From NCBI GenBank assembly GCA_964390945.1, contig CAYMIV010000019.1, positions 1-15,617 on the forward strand: DNA of 15,617 nucleotides, given 5' to 3'. This document shows positions 1 to 6,761 of the stretch, one piece after another. Position numbers and translations under genes: made by a program. This stretch comes from Damh-18 sp964390945 (GTDB lineage Bacteria > Patescibacteriota > Minisyncoccia > Phycocordibacterales > UBA918). The first letter of the stretch is position 1. The number at the start of each line of letters is the position of its first letter. The notes beneath the pieces were generated by a model. The model saw nothing but the letters and a program-made list of their open reading frames with translations, did not search any database and was not told where the DNA came from.

Positions 1-775
1 TTCCCGTCGAGGATGCGTAGCCGAGATACGTTTGTCCCGAGACCGTGAGGGCGGTACTTGATGCGTAGCCTAAGGTTGAAGAAGCCGCCCAGATGTTGTT
101 CTCGAAGTACGCGTTGCCGGCGACCGTGAGAGGGCGCGACGGGGTTGTGGAGCCGATGCCGACTTTGCCGCCATCGAGCACCGTGAAAACTTTTGTGGCT
201 CCATCGTAGATATCGAAAATGTTACCAACGCCGTTCTGCGTGATGGTAAGAAGCGTATCGGCGGTATTTACGGCAATCGATGACGTCGCATCATTCCTCA
301 CAAACTGCGTTGAGTTAAGACCGTCAAGTTTGTCGGCTTCGAATGCCGCCGGCACGGTACCGAGAATTTTGCGTGGGCTCATTTCTCCGTCCCAGAGGGC
401 GGTCACGGTCGTTGAACCGATCTCAACGCCGAGGTAGAGGGTTTGATTGAAGTTGACCGAAGTGAGTGGCGAAGTAGAGCCGAGCATCACGCTGAAAAGA
501 CCGTTGGTGACTTGAACGCGATTTCCGCCCGTGAGCGACTCAGTCCACGTAGCACTTGTCGTCGCAATTGACGGCGAGGTGAGAAGCCAAAACCGCATGT
601 TGTACGTTCCGTCCGGAACGGCAACATTCGAACTGTCGGTGAGTTTGCCTTGGTAGTTGATTGCGTAGTTCGGCGCCGCCTCTGTTGTGTGAGTAAGCAC
701 AACCACAGAGAGCACGAGCAGAGAAAGAGCGAGTGTGAGAACGAGACTTTTCTGTTGTTGGCGGAAATACAGCAT
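1..775 (-). CDS. Secreted repeat-containing surface fibre / tail-fibre-like protein (3' end off the window)
   Basis: The frame is open from an ATG at 775 to the window edge (258 codons), so the C-terminus is missing. Residues about 9-29 form a hydrophobic export segment (SLVLTLALSLLVLSVVVL) with a plausible cleavage region near TEA-A (31-34). A beta-rich region follows (NYAINYQGKLTDSSNVAVPDGTYNMRF is split around residues 36-62), then 'GKVGIGSTTPSRPLTV' (203-218), an element of the kind seen before repeats in tail-fibre and endosialidase-chaperone proteins. The last residues begin a Ser/Thr-rich repeat with two copies of LGYASST 16 residues apart. Seen: signal segment and repeats. Inferred: a long extracellular fibre or adhesin exported by Sec. 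The start lies 5 bases after the stop of the upstream membrane HTH gene, with no clear Shine-Dalgarno, so translation is probably coupled. The true length and any C-terminal domain are unknown. Confidence 0.8.
   Translation of the reverse strand, partial: MLYFRQQQKSLVLTLALSLLVLSVVVLTHTTEAAPNYAINYQGKLTDSSNVAVPDGTYNMRFWLLTSPSIATTSATWTESLTGGNRVQVTNGLFSVMLGSTSPLTSVNFNQTLYLGVEIGSTTVTALWDGEMSPRKILGTVPAAFEADKLDGLNSTQFVRNDATSSIAVNTADTLLTITQNGVGNIFDIYDGATKVFTVLDGGKVGIGSTTPSRPLTVAGNAYFENNIWAASSTLGYASSTALTVSGQTYLGYASSTG
5..73 (-). repeat. Two copies of a 16-residue (48 bp) repeat in the fibre gene
   Basis: LGYASST occurs at residues 235-241 and 251-257 of the fibre protein, separated by ALTVSGQTY. At DNA level GGCTACGCATC recurs at a 48-base period. 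Only the first units are visible because the gene leaves the window. The pattern fits a coding beta-solenoid or fibre shaft. Confidence 0.6.
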
Positions 776-780
776 ACCTG

Positions 781-1635
781 TCATCCGCCATTCTTATTGC
801 CGGTAATAGAATCATTCGCGTTCGATACGGAGGGCTTCATCAGAGGTTCAGCATCAATTGGGACGAGAAGGAAGCGATACTCCTCGCCGTCTCTACTTCG
901 AAAATGCGGAATGATGATACCGGTATCAGGATTTTTTGCATCAACAGAAACCGAAACGTCATCAGAAAACGAACCCCGTACCGCATCCACGGTCGTTGCG
1001 GTAAAGACCTCTCCGGGAGCAACAACCATTGAGGTGTGCGTTGTTGTGCCAACCGAAGAATTCGAATCGGCAGCGGGTGACTTTGTAGATTCAAAAGAGA
1101 TTGATTCATTCGTTAGAACACTGGTTACCTCCACCAAGTCTGTTTCATTTCCGCCGGTGATGAACGAATACACCGCAACTGCAAGCCGCTCGATGGCCGA
1201 GTATGACGAGGAAACGACTGAAGCATTCTGGTTGTTTGGCGAAGTGATGACGTACCCGCTCGCACCGAGAGAAAGTCCGATGATGAGAATAACGAGCGTT
1301 TCCATGACCGCAATTCGTTTCCCCGCTCGCGTGTTCACCTCTCGATGTCTGCGTACCCCGCCTTTTGCACGAAACAATTTCTTTTGAAATTCGGCAAGTT
1401 CTTGCTGTCTCTGGATACGAGTCGCCTCATTGCGCTCGTTTTTTTCAATTGTTTTGTTTTCAAAAAATTCTTTTACAGACTTTTCTACGACAAACCACTG
1501 ATGTCCGACCTTCGTACCAACCACCTGACCTTCGCGTGCGAGTTTTGCAATGTAATCGTTTGTGTATCCAAAACGTTTCCCCGCAAGAGTTGCGGGGATG
1601 TATTCAACACCGGAAAGTGACAGAGTTTCAGACAT
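781..1635 (-). CDS. Membrane-anchored AlpA/MerR-like helix-turn-helix protein (copy 2)
   Basis: The 284-residue product has three parts. Residues 1-60 form a small winged-helix/excisionase-type DNA-binding head: YIPATLAGKRFGYTNDYIAK, then LAREGQVVGTKVGHQWFV. Residues 60-107 are a charged, probably coiled-coil stretch ending in Arg/Lys. One transmembrane helix lies at about 110-130 (VMETLVILIIGLSLGASGYV). The remaining ~150 residues are Ser/Thr/Val-rich and, by the positive-inside rule, should lie outside the membrane. This is a ToxR/CadC-like layout: cytoplasmic DNA binding, one membrane span, outer domain. The head is clearly paralogous to that of the neighbouring 1983-3014 protein. It is followed after 5 bases by the fibre gene, so the two are probably cotranscribed. 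The function as regulator is inferred; it could instead be a structural anchor that has kept an HTH fold. Confidence 0.85.
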   Translation of the reverse strand: MSETLSLSGVEYIPATLAGKRFGYTNDYIAKLAREGQVVGTKVGHQWFVVEKSVKEFFENKTIEKNERNEATRIQRQQELAEFQKKLFRAKGGVRRHREVNTRAGKRIAVMETLVILIIGLSLGASGYVITSPNNQNASVVSSSYSAIERLAVAVYSFITGGNETDLVEVTSVLTNESISFESTKSPAADSNSSVGTTTHTSMVVAPGEVFTATTVDAVRGSFSDDVSVSVDAKNPDTGIIIPHFRSRDGEEYRFLLVPIDAEPLMKPSVSNANDSITGNKNGG

Positions 1636-1639
1636 GGGA

Positions 1640-1648
1640 TAAATAACA
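1640..1648 (-). promoter_or_regulatory. Possible extended -10 element for the 781-1635 gene
   Basis: On the minus strand TGT-TATTTA ends 4 bases before the ATG at 1635. A TGn extension is present but no good -35 box was found. If used, the transcript would begin at or next to the start codon. Weak on its own; it is listed because other genes in the window share the spacing. Confidence 0.35.
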
Positions 1649-1708
1649 AAATATATATTTATGATATATGTTTTTTGCCTATGCGAACACGAAAATTTTA
1701 ATCATTTT

Positions 1709-1717
1709 TGTGGATAA
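1709..1717 (-). promoter_or_regulatory. Single DnaA-box-like nonamer
   Basis: TTATCCACA on the minus strand matches the DnaA-box consensus exactly. It is isolated, so it is not evidence for an origin. It may be a regulatory DnaA site or chance in AT-rich DNA. Confidence 0.3.
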
Positions 1718-1788
1718 CAAATCAAAAAATTCTATGTGTCATGGTTCGAAAAAAATTCACCGATTAACTTATGGTTTTTAGCAACAAA

Positions 1789-1822
1789 AATGCCATTTGG
1801 GTCAGCCGCTCCAAATGGCATT
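1789..1822 (-). terminator. Intrinsic terminator of the 1983-3014 gene
   Basis: AATGCCATTTGG and CCAAATGGCATT form a perfect 12 bp stem around a 10-base loop. On the minus strand it is followed by TTTTTGTTGC, a U-rich tail. It lies about 160 bases after the stop of the membrane-HTH gene. Confidence 0.8.
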
Positions 1823-1824
1823 GT

Positions 1825-1852
1825 AAATCTGGCTTAAAAATAAGCCGGATTT
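1825..1852 (-). other. Second hairpin just upstream of the terminator
   Basis: AAATCTGGCTTA and TAAGCCGGATTT form a 12 bp stem with one G-T pair and a 4-base A loop. It stands only 2 bases from the terminator hairpin. It lacks its own U-run, so it may be a 3'-end stabilising element or part of a tandem terminator. Confidence 0.55.
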
Positions 1853-1982
1853 AGAGACCTGCAAATAAATTATTCGAGATTCCGGTTTTCTGGCTGTTAG
1901 AAACAGCAGTGGTATCGAAATAGTATGTTGGAGGAGTAGTTTGTACCAAAAAAAATATTGCTATCTTGTGTAGCCGAGATAA

Positions 1983-3014
1983 CTATATTTTAAAAGGTTC
2001 TTTAAGTACCTCTAGAATGTTGCCTTTTTCGAATACAAAGGTTGACGATAATGAGTACCCTCCAGTTGACGATTTGCTCGAGGATACCTCCCACCGAACA
2101 CTGACTCCGAATGACAACAGTACGAGTAGGAGAGTTGCGAGTGTAATGATGAGGTAAAAACCGCCACCGCCACCCTTGTGGTTTCGTATTTCTGCACGTA
2201 TTTTCGCAACACCGTCTTCTTCTTGGTTTTTTATGGGAGACTTTGATACGTTCTCCTCACTTTCTTCTTCGTGAATGTCCGACACCTTGGATGTGTCCAA
2301 GTTTTCACTTTCTGATGCCTTTTCAGACTCTTCATCCATTAGTTTAAGCCGTTCGCTAAAACTTCTCGGCGCAGCAACGACCGGAACAGGTTCGGGTTCC
2401 GTCAGATTTGATATGGTCGCTTCATGGTCTTCTTCTGACACAACCTGCACTTTTATCCTGTCAGGAGTTGGAAGTGCCTGTTTTTTGTGGTTTTTACGCA
2501 TTATACGAGGCGAGAGAGTGACGGAACCATCATCCATCAGCACTTCTTCATTGAGATCGACCACACGGAGCGTGCCTGACATGACAATTTTATTTCCCTC
2601 GTTCTCAATTTCAAAAGGAGGCGCATCATCGTGAGGAGGTTCAACGGTTTTTGTTGACTTGTTTTCATCAACGATTTCAACCTTTCGCACCTGCGGTATC
2701 AATTCATGCGCATCGTCCTCATACCGGATGTATGAGGGTGATTTAGAGTCAGATAGATTTTGCACGCGAAGTTTTCTCTGCTCTTCAACGGCTTTGTGCG
2801 CCTGCTCGCGCGCCTTTACACGGGACATTCGTTTCTTTTCAACTCGATGTGTACCGAGCTCTGTCACGTTGACATACCAGGTGCGTCCTACAAGGTGCGC
2901 CGATACCTTTCCCGCACGGCAAAGTTGACCAACGTAGTCAGCGGTGTAGCCGAGATCGTCAGCGGCCTTCGAGGCTTTTACAAACTCCTTACCGTCAAGA
3001 ACAAGTGTTTCCAT
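1983..3014 (-). CDS. Membrane-anchored AlpA/MerR-like helix-turn-helix protein (copy 1)
   Basis: From the ATG at 3014 the product has 343 residues. The head (1-50) carries EFVKASKAADDLGYTADYVG, then LCRAGKVSAHLVGRTWYVNV, the same fold and motif order as the 781-1635 protein. Residues 55-85 are a basic helical stretch. A long acidic, low-complexity linker (about 95-280) follows, then a Gly run and one membrane helix at about 286-305 (FYLIITLATLLLVLLSFGV). Only about 38 residues follow the helix. Compared with copy 2 the cytoplasmic linker is far longer and the outer part far shorter. A GTG 14 codons upstream was rejected: it would add a hydrophobic leader ahead of the HTH, and the -10 box lies inside that extension. 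Role inferred: membrane-tethered transcription regulator; target unknown. Confidence 0.85.
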   Translation of the reverse strand: METLVLDGKEFVKASKAADDLGYTADYVGQLCRAGKVSAHLVGRTWYVNVTELGTHRVEKKRMSRVKAREQAHKAVEEQRKLRVQNLSDSKSPSYIRYEDDAHELIPQVRKVEIVDENKSTKTVEPPHDDAPPFEIENEGNKIVMSGTLRVVDLNEEVLMDDGSVTLSPRIMRKNHKKQALPTPDRIKVQVVSEEDHEATISNLTEPEPVPVVAAPRSFSERLKLMDEESEKASESENLDTSKVSDIHEEESEENVSKSPIKNQEEDGVAKIRAEIRNHKGGGGGFYLIITLATLLLVLLSFGVSVRWEVSSSKSSTGGYSLSSTFVFEKGNILEVLKEPFKI

Positions 3015-3021
3015 CAAGTTT

Positions 3022-3049
3022 AGTATATACCCTATCAAAGTAACAACAA
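3022..3049 (-). promoter_or_regulatory. Promoter of the 1983-3014 gene, giving a nearly leaderless transcript
   Basis: The -10 box TATACT (3022-3027) lies 7 bases before the ATG at 3014. A weak -35 (TTGTTG, 3044-3049) sits 16 bases upstream of it. The expected start of transcription falls on or next to the A of ATG. No Shine-Dalgarno fits this start. Confidence 0.5.
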
Positions 3050-3101
3050 ACAACACTTGGAGTGGATATCCATATCGTTTGCACGAAATGTCTTTGTTTT
3101 A

Positions 3102-4514
3102 CTAGGAAATCTGCTTTTTGAGCAACTTCGCAAGAAGCATCGGATTTGCACTTCCCTTCGTAATTTTCATGCCACAACCAACCAAATACTGGAGGGCAGA
3201 TTCTTTTCCGGATTTATACTCGAGAACCACCTTTTCATTCTCTCGTATTATCGTATCAATGATGGCAAGAAGGTCGTCTTCAGAGTTATTTTGAATCAAG
3301 TTACGCTCTCGTGCCAAAAGTTCAGCGTTTTTGCCTTCAAAAACAACTTCAGAGAGAAGATCCTTGGCAACTCTTGAGGTCAGAGTGTTTGAAAGGATAA
3401 GACCAACCATGAGGGCAAATTCGCTCGGATAGGCATTTTGCAACTTTGATGTTGAATCAATATGAGAAAGAATATCAGTGGTAAGGTAGTTCGCAATAAT
3501 TGGCGCATTAAGTGAGGCCTCACCGGATGATGCAATGAGTGTTGTTTCAAAAAAATTCTTTAGATTTTTGTCTGAAATTATTATTTCAATCTGTTCTCTA
3601 GTCAATCCGAGATTGCTATATTTTGTGCGTAGTATTTCTGGTAATTCAGGCATATTCTCTTCTATCCGAGATAAGAAATGCGTGTCTCTCGAAGTAAAAT
3701 CAATTTTTGGCAAGTCGGGTTCTGGGAAGTATCGGTAATCATTTGCCGATTCTTTGACTCTTTGTGAGAATGTTTTGAGCTTATTTTCGTCCCAGCCCCT
3801 CGTTTCTTGAACGACCTTTTCCCCGCTCTCTAATATATGTATCTGACGCCGCACTTCGTAGTCAACTGCTGCCTCAACGGACTTGAAGGAATTTAAATTT
3901 TTGACCTCCACTTTTGTCCCCAACTTTTCTGATGCACTCACCGAAATATTCGCCTCAACCCGCATTTCACCGCGCTCCATATTCGCATCAGAAACATCAA
4001 GTGTTCGCAGAAGAAGTTGCAGTTCTCGAGCAAAATTACCCGCCGTTTTTGCGTCATGAATTACCGGTTCGGTGACGAGTTCCATGAGCGGTACGCCGGC
4101 GCGGTTGTAGTCGATGAGACTCCCCTCGCCCGACTCATGAAGCGAGCGAGCGGTGTCCTCCTCAAGATGTACTCGCGTGATTGCAACTCCTGAAAGTGTC
4201 CCTCCTTTTACGAGGGGGTGTTCATACTGGCTAATCTGGTACCCTTTTGGAATATCCGGGTAAAAATAATTCTTTCTATCAAACTCGGTAAAGGAAGCGA
4301 GACTGCTTCCGAGAGCCGTACCGACCCGCAACACGGAGAGTACCGCCTCCTTATTCATGACAGGAAGCGTACCGGGGTGCGCCATACAGACCGGACATAT
4401 GTTTGTATTCGGTTTTCCATGATGAGGATCGTTCGCGCACGAGCAAAACATCTTTGTTTTTGTCTTTAGTTCTGCGTGCACCTCAATACCAACAGTCGTT
4501 TTGTACGTATTCAT
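3102..4514 (-). CDS. gatB: Asp-tRNA(Asn)/Glu-tRNA(Gln) amidotransferase subunit B
   Basis: GatB recognises mischarged Glu-tRNA(Gln) or Asp-tRNA(Asn). With the amidase GatA and with GatC it converts them to the correct Gln- or Asn-tRNA in the cytoplasm. From the ATG at 4514 the product has 470 residues, normal for the family. Visible signatures are TVGIEVHAEL at 7-16, the zinc-site cysteines CSC and CPVC (residues 24, 26, 40, 43), FDRKNYFYPDIPKGYQISQY, and the central VEVKNLNSFKSVE block. A C-terminal YqeY-like tail region ends in GSANPMLLAKLLKKQ. A TTG 12 codons upstream keeps the frame open but has no family support. The gene stands alone here; gatA and gatC must be elsewhere. Identification is secure; the start is probable. 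Confidence 0.97.
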   Translation of the reverse strand: MNTYKTTVGIEVHAELKTKTKMFCSCANDPHHGKPNTNICPVCMAHPGTLPVMNKEAVLSVLRVGTALGSSLASFTEFDRKNYFYPDIPKGYQISQYEHPLVKGGTLSGVAITRVHLEEDTARSLHESGEGSLIDYNRAGVPLMELVTEPVIHDAKTAGNFARELQLLLRTLDVSDANMERGEMRVEANISVSASEKLGTKVEVKNLNSFKSVEAAVDYEVRRQIHILESGEKVVQETRGWDENKLKTFSQRVKESANDYRYFPEPDLPKIDFTSRDTHFLSRIEENMPELPEILRTKYSNLGLTREQIEIIISDKNLKNFFETTLIASSGEASLNAPIIANYLTTDILSHIDSTSKLQNAYPSEFALMVGLILSNTLTSRVAKDLLSEVVFEGKNAELLARERNLIQNNSEDDLLAIIDTIIRENEKVVLEYKSGKESALQYLVGCGMKITKGSANPMLLAKLLKKQIS

Positions 4515-4518
4515 AGGT

Positions 4519-4547
4519 GTAATACTAGCGTTCCTGCCCTCTTTCAA
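4519..4547 (-). promoter_or_regulatory. gatB promoter, giving a leaderless transcript
   Basis: TTGAAA (4542-4547) and TATTAC (4519-4524) are separated by exactly 17 bases. Only 4 bases lie between the -10 box and the ATG at 4514, so the transcript would start at the initiation codon. No Shine-Dalgarno is present. A TTGACA farther upstream (4576-4581) has no matching -10. Confidence 0.5.
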
Positions 4548-4686
4548 CAAGTGACAAACACACGATTCTCATTTTTGTCAATACATGGTAAAGTCCTTGC
4601 ATTTATATGGCTTATTCAAAAGGTAAAACCTCTTTTTTAAAAGTTTTATTGCGTGTATGATAGGAAATTTGTTCTCGAGAGCTCGC

Positions 4687-5673
4687 CTATTTCTGGCTTG
4701 ATTTTTGTGTCTCACGGAGGTGGCGCACGAGCGAGTCAGCAAGAAATTTAACCCCCTCCCCCGTCTCCGCAGAGATTGTAAATACGTCTCTCCCTGCTTC
4801 TTTGAAATCCGCTGTTGCTTTTTTGACAGCAGCCTCCGTAACGAGGTCGGATTTTGTAAGCACAACCCACTCATCTTTTTCGAGAAGAACGGGGTCATGT
4901 TTTTGTAATTCATTTTTGACCGTTTTATACGCCCCAAGCGCATCATCGTGTTCCAGTGACACGATGTGGAGAATCATTTTTGTGCGGGTGATGTGCTTAA
5001 GAAATTTATGTCCAAGCCCCCTCCCCTCCGAAGCACCCTCAATGAGTCCGGGAATGTCGGCGAGAATGAATCCGTAGAGTTCTCCGAGGTGTGGTTCGAG
5101 CGTGGTGAATGGATATGCACCGACACGTGCGGTGGCATTGGTGAGCGCATTGAGGAGTGTTGACTTCCCTGCATTTGGAAGGCCAACGAATCCCACATCA
5201 ACCACAAGAGAGAGTTCAATACGGAAAGAACCTCGCTCTCCAGAAGTACCTGCCGTTGACTGCTCGGGTGAACGATTGGTCGATGACTTGAAGTATTCAT
5301 TGCCCAAGCCGCCCCGACCTCCCTGCAGAATCTTGTGTGTTTCACCGATAGTAGAGAAGGTGAAAATCCGTCCTCGCTCAACATCAGTCACCGTTGCCCC
5401 GACCGGTACGTCGATATAGAGATCATCACCGTCTCTGCCGTGTCGACTTGCCCTTTCGCCGGAAGCACCATTTTGAGCCACAAATTCTTTCGCACCAGTG
5501 TATTTTGCAAGAAGACCAAGGTCATGCACTGCTCGCATATAGACGTCACCCCCCTTACCGCCGTTCCCGCCTGCGGGACCGCCCCACGCCTCCCACTTTT
5601 CCCGGCGCCAGCGAACAACCCCGGGGCCTCCGCGTCCGGCTTGTGCGAGTATAGTGAGCTCATCGACAAACAT
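4687..5673 (-). CDS. obg: Obg/CgtA family GTPase, ribosome assembly
   Basis: Obg binds the large ribosomal subunit and links its assembly to GTP and stress status. The 328 residues begin with the Gly-rich Obg fold (1-158: GGPAGGNGGKGGDV, QGGRGGLGNEYFKSS). The G domain follows: G1 GLPNAGKST (164-172), the switch region with PFTTLEPHLG, G3 DIPG (207-210), G4 TKSD (273-276) and G5 SAETGEG (301-307). The usual G4 is NKxD, so Asn is replaced by Thr. There is no C-terminal OCT domain, which many bacteria also lack. It is the last gene of a three-gene operon; its ATG is 1 base after the stop of the VTT gene, so initiation is probably by coupling. Confidence 0.97.
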   Translation of the reverse strand: MFVDELTILAQAGRGGPGVVRWRREKWEAWGGPAGGNGGKGGDVYMRAVHDLGLLAKYTGAKEFVAQNGASGERASRHGRDGDDLYIDVPVGATVTDVERGRIFTFSTIGETHKILQGGRGGLGNEYFKSSTNRSPEQSTAGTSGERGSFRIELSLVVDVGFVGLPNAGKSTLLNALTNATARVGAYPFTTLEPHLGELYGFILADIPGLIEGASEGRGLGHKFLKHITRTKMILHIVSLEHDDALGAYKTVKNELQKHDPVLLEKDEWVVLTKSDLVTEAAVKKATADFKEAGRDVFTISAETGEGVKFLADSLVRHLRETQKSSQK

Positions 5674-5674
5674 A

Positions 5675-6322
5675 TTAAGAAATGTCTCCGCTCGGTCCCT
5701 TATTCGTGTGGCTCTTGATATAGAGCCGACAACCGAGAAGAATAGCCACTGATGCTACACCGATACCGGTCAAAAGTACATAGTTGCGGGTAAAGAGTGC
5801 TTCTCCGAAATACGCGAACGCAAATGCAAACCACGATACCCCGAGTACGGTGGTAATGACAAATTCTCGAAGGGTGACGGTGCTTACAAAACCAAGCGCA
5901 TAACTAAGCACATCGACGGGTATCATCATTCTGAGCGCGATAAGGAGCATGAAGTGTGCACGCCTCGACAACCGCGACTCATACCGGGCGAGGAGTTGTA
6001 TGCTGCGATATTTCTCTAAAAAGGGCCTTCCCCCATGTCGAGCAAGAAGAAAAGCGATAGTCCCACCAATTGTCCATGAAATCACGGCAATACCCCCAGT
6101 GAGTGCCGGACCGAGAATTGGGGCGGTAATCGGGACAAGCGGAAGCGCAGCTACCGGCGCAACGACCGTAGACACGATGAGTGCTGAGGCGAAAATAAAA
6201 CCACCAAAAAATGCATGCGCTTCGATATACTCTGTGAGAACAACGAGCGGTACGGGAAAGAATGAGCACAGAACACCGCCAACCAGTGTTGCGAAAAGAA
6301 TCAGCGTGATGCCGGTACGCAT
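5675..6322 (-). CDS. TVP38/TMEM64 (VTT) family integral membrane protein
   Basis: The 215 residues contain about five or six hydrophobic segments (6-26, 36-60, 68-95, 120-145, 152-172, 178-200). The family core is visible: small-residue-rich re-entrant region APVAALPLVPITAPILGP, then GTIAFLLARHGGRPFLEKY, then RMMIPVDVLSYALGFVS, matching the conserved R..P.D.....G pattern of DedA/VTT proteins. The family is linked to lipid scrambling or transport across membranes, but the substrate here is unknown. It sits between a YvlD-like gene and obg with single-base gaps on both sides, so the three are one transcript with translational coupling. Confidence 0.88.
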   Translation of the reverse strand: MRTGITLILFATLVGGVLCSFFPVPLVVLTEYIEAHAFFGGFIFASALIVSTVVAPVAALPLVPITAPILGPALTGGIAVISWTIGGTIAFLLARHGGRPFLEKYRSIQLLARYESRLSRRAHFMLLIALRMMIPVDVLSYALGFVSTVTLREFVITTVLGVSWFAFAFAYFGEALFTRNYVLLTGIGVASVAILLGCRLYIKSHTNKGPSGDIS

Positions 6323-6323
6323 A

Positions 6324-6659
6324 CTAGGTAAGTTTTTTGTTTGCGACAGAGCTCACAATGCTCACAATAAGTGAACCGAGAAACGCCGGCCAGAAACCGT
6401 CAACGGTGAAGCCATCAATAAAATAGTCAACGGCAAGGAAGAGCCATGCGTTGATAAAAAAAATGAAAAGCCCAAGGGTCAAGATGGTGATGGGAAATGT
6501 GAGGAGGACAAAAACAGGTCGAACCACGGCATTGAGTAGAGCGAGCAGAAGAGCGGCAAAAATTGCCGAGTAGACGCTCGAGACCGAGATGCCTGGAACG
6601 AGTTCTGCAACAAGCACAATCGCGAAGGCGGTGATGATGGTGCGGGTGAGAAATTTCAT
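6324..6659 (-). CDS. YvlD / 'phage holin family 4' small membrane protein
   Basis: The 111 residues are almost entirely hydrophobic, with four helices (about 5-22, 28-48, 52-75 and 90-106). The conserved pattern LLNAVVRPVFVLLTFPITILT, then FFINAWLF, then FWPAFLGSLIVSIVSS, is characteristic of the YvlD/Phage_holin_4_2 family. Despite the name, members are widespread chromosomal membrane proteins of unknown function, not lysis genes. It is the first gene of the operon leading to the VTT protein and Obg. Its start lies 6 bases from a -10 box, with no Shine-Dalgarno. Confidence 0.9.
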   Translation of the reverse strand: MKFLTRTIITAFAIVLVAELVPGISVSSVYSAIFAALLLALLNAVVRPVFVLLTFPITILTLGLFIFFINAWLFLAVDYFIDGFTVDGFWPAFLGSLIVSIVSSVANKKLT

Positions 6660-6665
6660 ACGTCT

Positions 6666-6693
6666 ATACTACCCCGTTTCCACAACCTGTCGA
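6666..6693 (-). promoter_or_regulatory. Promoter of the YvlD-VTT-obg operon
   Basis: TCGACA (6688-6693) and TAGTAT (6666-6671) are 16 bases apart on the minus strand. Six bases separate the -10 box from the ATG at 6659, so the message would be leaderless or nearly so. It is back to back with the plus-strand promoter at 6707-6735. Confidence 0.5.
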
Positions 6694-6706
6694 GAGGATT
6701 TTTCAG

Positions 6707-6735
6707 TTGCAAAAAATATGCTGGTAAAGCATTAT
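6707..6735 (+). promoter_or_regulatory. Promoter of the plus-strand 57-residue gene
   Basis: TTGCAA (6707-6712) and CATTAT (6730-6735) are separated by exactly 17 bases. Transcription would start near 6742, leaving a leader of about 20 bases that contains the Shine-Dalgarno GAGAGGAG (6751-6758). Confidence 0.6.
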
Positions 6736-6761
6736 TGTGAACGTTCTTTCGAGAGGAGTTC

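Larger units (their letters stand above)
1636..1982. other. AT-rich intergenic region between the two membrane-HTH genes
   Basis: There is no convincing ORF on either strand in these 347 bases. The region holds the two hairpins downstream of the upstream HTH gene, one exact DnaA-box-like nonamer and a very AT-rich stretch just ahead of the 1635 start. A small stem GCTGTT-AGA-AACAGC lies near 1890-1910. No tRNA-like fold was found. Confidence 0.6.

Noticed and set aside
650..1387. 245-codon plus-strand ORF
   Set aside because: Antisense to the membrane-HTH gene and the fibre start, both of which have coherent domain structure. No start signals.
1968..2956. 13-base direct repeat GTGTAGCCGAGAT at 1968-1980 and 2944-2956
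   Set aside because: One copy codes for the LGYT of the HTH head, the other lies just after the same gene's stop. Too short to support a duplication or attachment site.
3015..3056. GTG start extending the 1983-3014 gene by 14 codons
   Set aside because: The added residues are hydrophobic, lie before a complete HTH head and contain the -10 box; the ATG at 3014 matches the paralogue.
6324..6659. Prophage lysis gene (holin)
   Set aside because: The family name is misleading; there are no endolysin or other phage genes, and it is in an operon with obg.
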